This document shows positions 15,671-21,868 of a DNA stretch of 42,870 nucleotides, one piece after another. Where the stretch lies: positions 1 to 42,870 of the IMG/VR virus record IMGVR_UViG_3300045454_000129. One strand, given 5' to 3'. Each line of letters begins with the position of its first letter. The stretch's first letter is position 1. A program made the translations under genes and the position numbers. The DNA comes from a virus. The notes beneath the pieces are model-generated. The model searched no databases. It saw only the letters and a list, made by a program, of their open reading frames with translations, and was not told where the DNA came from.

Positions 15671-16093
15671 TTAGGCCTCTTCAGCGTCGACGGAGGCTCG
15701 AAGCTCGGCGGCGAGCTCATCGAGGATCGCCGACTCGGCAGGCGTGGCGGCGAGCGCTTCCCGCTGCTCGTCGAGGGCCGCGATGATGTCCGCCTTCTTG
15801 GCGCCCTTCGGCACCTCGACGCCCTCGAAGTCGGCGATCTCGCGCAGCTCCGCAACGCTCAGGTCAGCGAGGGGAGCCGGTTCCGCCGGCGCACTCAGCG
15901 GTTCGGGGAGCGCCAGCGGCCAGTCGCTGGGGGCGCTGACCGAGCCGTCGTCGAACTGGATGAGGAAGCCGTGCTGCTCGAGCGCGACGAGACGCTCAGC
16001 GTGCAGCTCACTGACTTCGGCGACGCCGCCATGGAACTCGACGCCGATGAACTTCTGACGGCCGATCTGAGGCCGCGGGTGGAAGATGCGCAC
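15671..16093 (-). CDS. Head-region protein with C-terminal HeH/SAP-like motif, paralogue of the next gene
   Basis: A 140-residue protein from GTG 16093 after GGAGG. The N-terminal part (FIGVEFHGGVAEVSEL...LEQHGFLIQFDDG) is a small beta domain. A Pro/Ala linker leads to a HeH/SAP-like helical motif (LSVAELREIADFEGVEVPKG then KKADIIAALDEQ). The adjacent upstream gene has the same two-part design and similar N-terminal pattern, so the two look like tandem duplicates. The function is unknown; possibilities are head decoration or DNA contact. Confidence 0.65.
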   Translation of the reverse strand: MRIFHPRPQIGRQKFIGVEFHGGVAEVSELHAERLVALEQHGFLIQFDDGSVSAPSDWPLALPEPLSAPAEPAPLADLSVAELREIADFEGVEVPKGAKKADIIAALDEQREALAATPAESAILDELAAELRASVDAEEA

Positions 16094-16125
16094 GACGCGC
16101 CTCCGATCTGTGAGAGAGGGGCTGC

Positions 16126-16151
16126 GGCCCGCGCACCGCACGGCGCGGGCC
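16126..16151 (-). terminator. GC-rich hairpin between the two HeH genes
   Basis: GGCCCGCGC (16126-16134) pairs with GCGCGGGCC (16143-16151). The 9 bp stem lies between the paralogous genes and just after the upstream gene's stop (16163). There is no T-run; it may be an attenuator or an RNA-processing site. Confidence 0.5.
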
Positions 16152-16162
16152 ACAGGTCGGGG

Positions 16163-16513
16163 TTAGGACGCGGGGGCGTCCTTCTGCTTATCGGCGGCGT
16201 CGCTCTCGGCGGCCGCGGCGGCTTCGATGAGGTCGAGGATGTCGTCCTTCGTCTTCGCCTGACTGATGTCGATGGAGCGCTCGGTGGCGTACTCGACGAG
16301 TCGGTCCTTGTTCCACGCCTTCGTGGGCGCGTCGACCTTCTGCTCGTCGGCCGAGTCCGGCTCGGGCTCGCCGTCAAAGGTGAAGCCGTGGTCGGTGAGG
16401 ACGGCGCGTGCGGCGTCGTCGAGGTTCGCGACCTCCGCCTTGCCGTTGACGAACGTCAGACCCGACACCTCGACGGTGCCCTCGGGGACGCTCGGGTGAG
16501 TGATGGTGATCAT
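16163..16513 (-). CDS. Head-region protein with HeH/SAP-like motif
   Basis: A 116-residue protein beginning MITITHPSVPEGTVEVSGL, with the FVNGKAEVANL...LTDHGFTFDG pattern that parallels the downstream gene, an acidic linker and a C-terminal HeH/SAP-like part (WNKDRLVEYATERSIDISQA, TKDDILDLIEAAA). It lies immediately after the capsid gene and its terminator. HeH or Rho-N-like motifs near capsid genes are seen in other phages, but the role is not known to me. Confidence 0.65.
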   Translation of the reverse strand: MITITHPSVPEGTVEVSGLTFVNGKAEVANLDDAARAVLTDHGFTFDGEPEPDSADEQKVDAPTKAWNKDRLVEYATERSIDISQAKTKDDILDLIEAAAAAESDAADKQKDAPAS

Positions 16514-16555
16514 GATGCGGTTCTCCTGTCAGAGGGTTGCTGTGGTGCGGTGGCT

Positions 16556-16591
16556 GTCGGGCCGGACGGAGCAAATCACGTCCGGCCCGAC
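16556..16591 (-). terminator. Strong hairpin after the major capsid gene
   Basis: GTCGGGCCGGAC (16556-16567) and GTCCGGCCCGAC (16580-16591) form a perfect 12 bp stem eight bases after the capsid stop (16600). This is the usual place for a terminator or attenuator that raises capsid protein yield relative to the genes beyond. Confidence 0.75.
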
Positions 16592-16599
16592 AGGTGGCG

Positions 16600-17793
16600 T
16601 CAGGCCCAGACGGGCTCGACGGGGAGGCCGCGAATGATGCCGTGCGCCTTCTCGTTGCCGTACTTGAGGCCGACCTCGCCGTACAGCTGCTCACGGTGGG
16701 ACGCGCCGATCTTCGCCAGCGGCTCCGTGAACATGTGGCCGTTCTCCGTGCGGAGGAAGACCGGGGCGAGCTGCTCGATCGACACGACCGCGAACGCGTC
16801 GTCCGGCATCCACCGGTCGAGCATCACGTTGAACGTGCCGAAGTCGGTCTCGACCGTGCGCAGGTTGACGCCGCCCACGTTGCGCGACATCTCCTGGTAC
16901 TTGCCGTACTCGCGGGCGTACGCCTCCGACAGGTTCCGCTTCTGACGCGAGCCGACCAGGATGGTGCGGGTCTCGCCCTCAGCCAGACCGCCGTTGTCGA
17001 ACACGGTCTGGAAGAGGTTGTCGTACGTGTTCTTCGTCGGGCCCGCCGTGGTCAGCTTTGCCAGCGCCACGGTGGCAGTGCCGATCGTGATCGCCGCGCC
17101 GCCCTTGGTGGCCGAGACCTTGAAGGCGTCGGTCGTCTTGTTGACGACCCAGTAGACCGTGTTCAGCTTGATCGCGGTCGACACGCCCACCGAGGTGAAT
17201 CGGATGGCGTCGCCGTTTGCGAGGGTCGTAGCGGTCTGCGCGATCGTGTCGGTCGACGCGGACAGGCCCGTGAAGACCGTGCCCAGCTCGATGACGTTCG
17301 TGCTGATCGCCTGGATCAGGCCGCGCGTCTTCCGAGGCGTCGTGTTGTCCACCGGCGACTGGTACTGGCCGCGGATGAACGACATCTCGATGTCTCGAGC
17401 CTTGCCCTTCAGTGCCAGCATGATCTGGTGGTCGAGCTCGTTGAGCACCGGGTTCGAGCCGTCGATGTTCGCGCCCGCACGGTTGCCGGTGGCAGCCTGC
17501 TTCGTGTACGACACCTCGACGGTCTCCTGGTGGATCTCGACCACGTTGGTGACGTTCGCACGTACGCGGGTGTCCGCGGTCTGCGCATTCGCACCCTCGA
17601 GGCGCGACCGGTTCTCCTCCGCCGTGCGGAGATCCTCGGTCTGCCACTCGATGGTGGTCGAGGCGGTCTCTTCGCCACCGGTGAGGCCACCGATGGTCGA
17701 GAGAAGGGGCGTGTCCTCCGGCGAGACCTGGAAGAGCTCACCGGTGTAGTTGGGGGCGTTGAACGTGGTCGCCTGCCCCGCGATTCCAGCCAT
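16600..17793 (-). CDS. Major capsid protein (SU10-like family, HK97 fold)
   Basis: A 397-residue protein starting after AGAAGGAG at ATG 17793. The N-terminus (NYTGELFQVSPEDTPLLSTI then GGLTGGEETASTTIEWQTED) and the C-terminal part (SEAYAREYGKYQEMSRNVGG, DFGTFNVMLDRWMPDD) match the SU10-type major capsid family. Residues about 170-260 appear to be an inserted beta domain (GDAIRFTSVGVSTAIKLNTV, YWVVNKTTDAFKVSATKGG) of a kind also seen in tail proteins, probably exposed on the shell. Scaffold lies upstream and a strong hairpin downstream. Confidence 0.9.
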   Translation of the reverse strand: MAGIAGQATTFNAPNYTGELFQVSPEDTPLLSTIGGLTGGEETASTTIEWQTEDLRTAEENRSRLEGANAQTADTRVRANVTNVVEIHQETVEVSYTKQAATGNRAGANIDGSNPVLNELDHQIMLALKGKARDIEMSFIRGQYQSPVDNTTPRKTRGLIQAISTNVIELGTVFTGLSASTDTIAQTATTLANGDAIRFTSVGVSTAIKLNTVYWVVNKTTDAFKVSATKGGAAITIGTATVALAKLTTAGPTKNTYDNLFQTVFDNGGLAEGETRTILVGSRQKRNLSEAYAREYGKYQEMSRNVGGVNLRTVETDFGTFNVMLDRWMPDDAFAVVSIEQLAPVFLRTENGHMFTEPLAKIGASHREQLYGEVGLKYGNEKAHGIIRGLPVEPVWA

Positions 17794-17817
17794 GCTGGTC
17801 TCCTTCTGTTGTGTGGG

Positions 17818-18519
17818 CTACGCCTTGGCGGCCGCGATGGCGCGCCGGAGGCGAATGGTCTCCGTGAGGTTCTTCGACTCGATCGCTTTCGCGAGCTGAG
17901 CTTCGAGGGTCTGCACGGTGGCTCCCTGGTGTTCGCCGCCACCTGAGCGGGGAGAGGTTGCCTTGAGGGTGGGCGTGTCCTGCACGGCCTTCTGGATCGC
18001 CGCCGTGATGGCGGCCTCATCGGTCGGCTCTGCCGACGCGATGGAGGTCTTGAACTGCTCGTTGGCGAGCAGCAGCTTGGCGTTCGCGCCGAGGGTGGGG
18101 GCGAGGATGGCGACCTGCAGCTGCAGGTCTGCCGTCTTGATGGCGGCCTGCGCCTTGGTGAGTTCGCCGTTGGCGGCCTCGACCTTGGTCGACAGGTCCG
18201 TCACCTTCTCGGCGAGCTTCACCGGGTCGGTCTCCGGCTCCGTCTCGCCGGTCAGCAGCTTGGCGAACTGGGCGAGGGTCGCCTTCTGCGTCTCTTCGGA
18301 CGCCTTCTTGACCGCCTCGGCGATGGCTTCTTCGCGCTTCTGCTTTTCGGCAGCGAGGTCGCCACGGAGGTTCTCAGCGAGGCGCCACATCTTGTCGGGG
18401 TCGAACTTCGACGGGTCGTCACCCCAGGGCGGGGTCGACGCTGCAGGCGCCGGAGGCGCTGCGGGCGGAGTGGGCGCGGGAGCCGGAGGGGCCGGTGCGG
18501 GCGGGTTCTGATCGGACAC
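17818..18519 (-). CDS. Capsid scaffolding protein
   Basis: A 233-residue protein with a Pro/Ala-rich N-terminus (about 5-35), a Lys/Glu/Ala coiled coil (about 48-150) and a basic C-terminal end (ESKNLTETIRLRRAIAAAKA). The composition and position directly before the capsid gene identify a scaffold, which guides shell assembly and then leaves. GTG start with AGGAG seven bases upstream. Confidence 0.85.
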   Translation of the reverse strand: MSDQNPPAPAPPAPAPTPPAAPPAPAASTPPWGDDPSKFDPDKMWRLAENLRGDLAAEKQKREEAIAEAVKKASEETQKATLAQFAKLLTGETEPETDPVKLAEKVTDLSTKVEAANGELTKAQAAIKTADLQLQVAILAPTLGANAKLLLANEQFKTSIASAEPTDEAAITAAIQKAVQDTPTLKATSPRSGGGEHQGATVQTLEAQLAKAIESKNLTETIRLRRAIAAAKA

Positions 18520-18602
18520 GATGATGCTCCTTCTGCGACGCCTGGTCGCATCGGTGGTACGCCGACCACTTGGCCGGACGTTTAGGCGCTCGCGCGCGTT
18601 CG

Positions 18603-18675
18603 CAAAGGCGACAGGACTCGAACCTGCAACCTCCGGTTTTGGAGACCGGCGCTCTACCAGTTGAGCTACGCCAAT
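18603..18675 (-). tRNA. tRNA-Trp (anticodon CCA)
   Basis: A 73-base cloverleaf on the minus strand: D stem GCTC/GAGC, anticodon stem CCGGT/ACCGG with loop CTCCAAA (anticodon CCA) and T arm GCAGG-TTCGAGT-CCTGT. The acceptor stem is ATTGGCG against CGCCTTT, with two T-T mismatches (pairs 2-71 and 3-70). The 3' CCA is not encoded. It sits between the MuF head gene and the scaffold gene. The weak acceptor stem leaves open whether it is fully functional. Confidence 0.85.
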
Positions 18676-18849
18676 AGAGCCCCGTTGTCGTCTTCTCGGG
18701 TGGGGCGACCCTCAACTCGCGCGGAAAGGACGCGCTGGACGTGTGTGGGAGGGGCGCAGGTACGCCTCGCCGGGTCAAGAACGGCGTCGTGAGCGCCCTT
18801 CGCGGCCATGTGCCATCCGCGTTGACGCCCCTCCCTGGAATGTGGAGTT

Positions 18850-20898
18850 CTACGGGCCGTCCGAGAAGTGAAGCTGCTCGCGATACGACGCTCGCGGGCG
18901 CCCAGTTTGACGGATGAATTCGCGCATCTCAGCCTGGCGATCACGAATCTCGGACTTAGCACGCTTCCGTGACACGTCATCAGGGGCTGTGGCCGCATCG
19001 CGCTTGGCTGAACGGATGCGGCGCTCGAGCTCGCGCTGCCGTTCCCTCTCGGCCTCGGCCTCGGGGCTGTACTTGTAGTCCGCCTGCGGAATCAACAGGC
19101 CCGGCAAATGCGCGGCGAAACGGCATCGGCAGTTGTGCACGACGATAGACTGAGCGGTGTACCAACCACCCGCCGTCTGAAGGTTGTAGACATGCCCCGC
19201 AAAGTTCCGCCGCTCGACCTTGACCACCTGATCGAGCGTTACCGAGCCGGCGAGAGCGTCAAGCAACTCGCCAGCACTCACGGTGTCTCCCGCAGTGTGA
19301 TCACTCGCCGCCTGCGCGGGGCTGGCGTCGAACTGCGCGACCGTTCCGCCGCCATGTACACCCGCATGGCCAGCACGAGCGCCGAGGAGCGCTCCCGGCT
19401 TGCCAGAGGTGCTCACGACGCCGTGCGCGGCATGACCCGCACCATCAGCGACCTCGAGAGTCGAGCGCTCACCAAGCAGGCGCGGCTCTCGCACGCGACT
19501 GAGGATGAGATTGCTCTCGGGAGAGAGTTGGAGCGTCGTGGGCTCGCCGTCACTCCCCAGCAGGCGGTCGGCAAGTACAACGTCGACCTCGGAATCGGCG
19601 ATGCCGTCGCCGTGGAAGTCTTCGGCGGTTCCTGGCATCGAGACGGCCGCCACATGGCGCGACTGCCGAAGCGTCTCATAGACCTCGCCGATAGGGGCTT
19701 CAACACCCTCATGATCTGGTCGGCTCGTGAGTGGTTGCTCGACATCACCGCTGTAGCTGACGAGGTTGTGGCCTTCTGCGAGCGAACCCGCAGCGACCCA
19801 GCCTTCGTCCGTCAGTACCGGATGGTTTGGGGTGACGGAGAGTTCGCGACCGGCGGCAGTGTGGATGACGACGAGCTCGCCCTCAAACCAACGCGAGTCG
19901 GCAGCGGTCACGCCCGTCGGGGCTGAGACAGGCACGAACCGGGGGAAGCAATTCGGGTGATTCCAGCCGGCGTCCCGAGCCTGGTCGACCGTCCCCGCGA
20001 CCTGCACAGTCACCATGGCGTCGCTTGTCGCCGACTGCATGATGCGCGCGCCAGTGGGAGAGCCATCCAACGACACGATCTTCCCGATCCACGGCCCACA
20101 CTTCGAGCACGCGTCGAACCCGCCAACGATCACCGCCAAGCGGATGTTCGACTGCTGCAGTCGCCACTGCGTCGCATCGTTGAACGCTCGGTTCACAGCT
20201 GTGCGTGAAGCCATCTCTGCGTACGCGCCGATCGTCCACCGTCGGTTCGACACGTCGACGAAGCCAGTGACACCCTCAGCCAGGAACTTGCGCACGGCCT
20301 GCTGTTGCGCCTGCAGTCCTGTGCTCACGCCGAGGATCGCGTTCGGTGCGGTCATCGACACGATGCGCTGGTACGCGTCTTGTGGGTAGCGGGTGATGCG
20401 CTGGTTCATGGCTTCGAGGCGTGACTGCAGCGACAAGCCGAGCGATGCGACCGCTTGGCCCGCATAGCTTCCGATCGCGGGTGCTCCGATGCCGCTGACG
20501 CCGGCAAGGAGGCGTGAGCCGAAGCCGAGCATGGCCACCGCGGCGGCCTCGCCCTGCATGGCAGCTTCGCGCACGAGTTCCGCCGCCAGACCAGCGACGC
20601 GGAGTTGTTCGGTGATCGCCACAGCCAGTTCCTGCAGTTCCCGCATCGACTGGGCGCGGTGTGCAGCGAGCCGCGCGAGCGCCTCGTTCTGTCGACGTCG
20701 CTCCGCAGCGGTCAGGCCCCCTGCGACGATCGTCGACGGGGCGAGCTGCTGCAGTTGCAGGTCACGGTAGGCGCGTGCGGCGAGCTGCTGGATGAGCTCG
20801 TTCTCGGCTTCGCGGTACCGGTTCGACAGGTCGAGGGAGAGTTGCTCGATGAAGTCCTCAACGTCGAAGCCGTCGGGGTTGGGGAGAAACTGAGCCAA
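18850..20898 (-). CDS. MuF-type minor head protein interrupted by an intein
   Basis: A 682-residue precursor from TTG 20898 (GGGGGG five bases upstream). Residues 1-316 and 590-682 form a 409-residue SPP1 gp7/MuF-type head morphogenesis protein: a helical N-terminal part, then GGFDACSKCGPWIGKIVSLD and the signature GWNHPN-CRCRFAAHLPG. Residues 317-589 are an intein inserted exactly between HPN and CRC. After splicing the conserved motif would be restored. The C-extein is highly charged (EAEAERERQRELERRIRSAK). MuF proteins bind the portal and are packaged in the head. A second gene lies antisense within the intein. Confidence 0.9.
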   Translation of the reverse strand: MAQFLPNPDGFDVEDFIEQLSLDLSNRYREAENELIQQLAARAYRDLQLQQLAPSTIVAGGLTAAERRRQNEALARLAAHRAQSMRELQELAVAITEQLRVAGLAAELVREAAMQGEAAAVAMLGFGSRLLAGVSGIGAPAIGSYAGQAVASLGLSLQSRLEAMNQRITRYPQDAYQRIVSMTAPNAILGVSTGLQAQQQAVRKFLAEGVTGFVDVSNRRWTIGAYAEMASRTAVNRAFNDATQWRLQQSNIRLAVIVGGFDACSKCGPWIGKIVSLDGSPTGARIMQSATSDAMVTVQVAGTVDQARDAGWNHPNCFPRFVPVSAPTGVTAADSRWFEGELVVIHTAAGRELSVTPNHPVLTDEGWVAAGSLAEGHNLVSYSGDVEQPLTSRPDHEGVEAPIGEVYETLRQSRHVAAVSMPGTAEDFHGDGIADSEVDVVLADRLLGSDGEPTTLQLSPESNLILSRVREPRLLGERSTLEVADGAGHAAHGVVSTSGKPGALLGARAGHAGVHGGGTVAQFDASPAQAASDHTAGDTVSAGELLDALAGSVTLDQVVKVERRNFAGHVYNLQTAGGWYTAQSIVVHNCRCRFAAHLPGLLIPQADYKYSPEAEAERERQRELERRIRSAKRDAATAPDDVSRKRAKSEIRDRQAEMREFIRQTGRPRASYREQLHFSDGP
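19132..19950 (-). other. Intein in the MuF protein (273 residues)
   Basis: Begins with Cys (codon 19948-19950) and ends with His-Asn before extein Cys (Asn codon 19132-19134), so all splice-junction nucleophiles are present. Block A region: CFPRFVPVSAPTGV. Block B: ELSVTPNHPVLTDEGW, with the TxxH motif. Block F: FAGHVYNLQTAGGWY. Block G: SIVVHN followed by Cys+1. Between B and F there is no LAGLIDADG or HNH domain, only a Ser/Gly/Asp/His-rich linker of about 160 residues. That linker is the reverse strand of a nuclease gene (19192-19926, plus strand). Splicing should be competent; expression was not tested. Confidence 0.9.
19192..19926 (+). CDS. Antisense-encoded Vsr-like homing endonuclease within the intein
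   Basis: A 244-residue protein from ATG 19192 (GAAGG eight bases upstream), nested on the opposite strand of the intein in exact codon register. Residues 8-45 form an HTH (LDHLIERYRAGESVKQLAST, GVSRSVITRRL). Residues 51-82 are a basic AH-A-RG linker. Residues 100-215 form a Vsr/DUF559-like nuclease: YNVDLGIGD (D132), AVEVFGGSWHRDGRH (E142, W148, H149), then LIDLADRGFNTLMIWS. It fills the space between the intein's splicing blocks and runs over block B. Long antisense frames arise by chance in high-GC DNA, but recognisable HTH and nuclease motifs, a ribosome site and the location argue for a real gene. Its likely target is the intein-free MuF gene. Confidence 0.8.
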   Translation: MPRKVPPLDLDHLIERYRAGESVKQLASTHGVSRSVITRRLRGAGVELRDRSAAMYTRMASTSAEERSRLARGAHDAVRGMTRTISDLESRALTKQARLSHATEDEIALGRELERRGLAVTPQQAVGKYNVDLGIGDAVAVEVFGGSWHRDGRHMARLPKRLIDLADRGFNTLMIWSAREWLLDITAVADEVVAFCERTRSDPAFVRQYRMVWGDGEFATGGSVDDDELALKPTRVGSGHARRG

Positions 20899-20913
20899 CT
20901 CGTCCCCCCATGG

Positions 20914-21090
20914 TCAGGCCTTGGGCCTCCGAGGCTTCGAGGTCAGGTGCCAGCCGTTGCAGTGAGGGCATCGGTAGGCGCGGCTCTCGGTCTTCTCGCG
21001 CCGTGAAGAGTCGGACCGTTGCGTGGAAGCGAGCGCCATGAGCGCCGCGATCCTGTCGCGGTACCGGATCTTGTCTCTACACATCGTCAT
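20914..21090 (-). CDS. Small zinc-binding protein
   Basis: A 58-residue basic protein: CRDKIRYRDRIAALMALAST, then RAYRCPHCNGWHLTSKPRR, with a CPHC...H zinc-knuckle pattern. This type is common in actinophage genomes. Start is uncertain (ATG 21090, ATG 21084 or GTG 21114), since none has a clear ribosome site. It lies directly upstream of the MuF gene. The function is unknown. Confidence 0.65.
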   Translation of the reverse strand: MTMCRDKIRYRDRIAALMALASTQRSDSSRREKTESRAYRCPHCNGWHLTSKPRRPKA

Positions 21091-21121
21091 CGGGAGCAGT
21101 GTGCCGTTCACCACTGACGGG

Positions 21122-21328
21122 CTACGAAGTGCGGTGGCGAGCGCGATCGCGTCTGGTGCGCCCCGAAGCGTCGACCTCGCCTCGGGTGCGCTTCTTCTTC
21201 GAGACGGTCAGGGTCGGCGCGATGTCGAACCACGTCGGCCCAGGGCTCGCGCCTCGCTCACTGCACAGCACCTCGAGCAGCAGGTAGAAGCCACCGAGCA
21301 CGACAACCCAGAGGGCTAGAGTCGTCAC
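21122..21328 (-). CDS. Small single-span membrane protein
   Basis: A 68-residue protein from GTG 21328 with AGGGGG six bases upstream. One membrane helix (MTTLALWVVVLGGFYLLLEVL) is followed by a basic, Arg/Lys-rich tail. It lies between the HNH gene and the zinc-knuckle gene. There is no family assignment. Confidence 0.5.
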   Translation of the reverse strand: MTTLALWVVVLGGFYLLLEVLCSERGASPGPTWFDIAPTLTVSKKKRTRGEVDASGRTRRDRARHRTS

Positions 21329-21349
21329 ATCGCACCCCCTGTTGGTTGA

Positions 21350-21790
21350 TCAGGCAGCGCGGCGTCTCGCGCGAGCGGAGTCTGCATTGCAGGTGCGGCA
21401 GTACCGGGCCTTGCCGTGGCGGTAGGTGTTCGCCTCTGTGTACTCGTGACCACGGGGACAGTGAGTTATCGTGACCACAACCCGACGGTTGTTCTCTGCC
21501 GTGGTCACAGGCTCAAGATGCTCGGGGTTCACACAGTCGCGATTGCGGCACAGGTGATCGATCGCAAGGCCGAGCGGGATCGGGCCCACGAACATCTCGT
21601 ACGAGATGCGATGCGCGTACACCTGGAACCGTTCGCCAGACACGTGCATGCTGAACACGCCGTAGTCGTTATCGCTCTTCGCGGCAGTCCAGCGCCAGCA
21701 TCCATCGGAGTCGACTCGATACTTCGCGCGAAACCGTTCGCGGTCAGAGTCGGTGAACAGTTCGGAAAAGCTCGGGCGGCTACGCTTCAC
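21350..21790 (-). CDS. HNH endonuclease inserted between portal and MuF genes
   Basis: A 146-residue HNH protein: CWRWTAAKSDNDYGVFSM, YAHRISYEMFVGPIPLGLAI, DHLCRNRDCVNPEHLEPVT, then a C-terminal zinc ribbon (HCPRGHEYTEANTYRHGKAR followed by YCRTC). This is the standard phage homing HNH design. GTG 21790 was chosen over ATG 21814 because GGAGG lies six bases upstream. It is not next to terminase, so homing is favoured over a packaging role. Confidence 0.85.
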   Translation of the reverse strand: MKRSRPSFSELFTDSDRERFRAKYRVDSDGCWRWTAAKSDNDYGVFSMHVSGERFQVYAHRISYEMFVGPIPLGLAIDHLCRNRDCVNPEHLEPVTTAENNRRVVVTITHCPRGHEYTEANTYRHGKARYCRTCNADSARARRRAA

Positions 21791-21828
21791 GGTAGCCCTC
21801 CAATCGAGTCGCATTCGATTCAGGGTCA

Positions 21829-21864
21829 GGCCCCGGCGAGTGTTAGCGCACTCGGTTCGGGGCC
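21829..21864 (-). terminator. Hairpin after the portal gene
   Basis: GGCCCCG (21829-21835) pairs with CGGGGCC (21858-21864), and CGAGTG/CACTCG pairs inside, just after the portal stop (21869). It separates the packaging genes from the HNH gene and may be a partial terminator. Confidence 0.6.
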
Positions 21865-21868
21865 GTTC

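Noticed and set aside
18666-18806. Short minus-strand frame between MuF gene and tRNA-Trp
   Set aside because: It would run into the 5' end of the tRNA and has no recognisable features; translation overlapping a tRNA is unlikely.
19340-19800. In-frame LAGLIDADG or HNH nuclease domain within the intein
   Set aside because: No such motif is present in the minus-strand reading; the segment is low-complexity Ser/Gly/Asp/His sequence.
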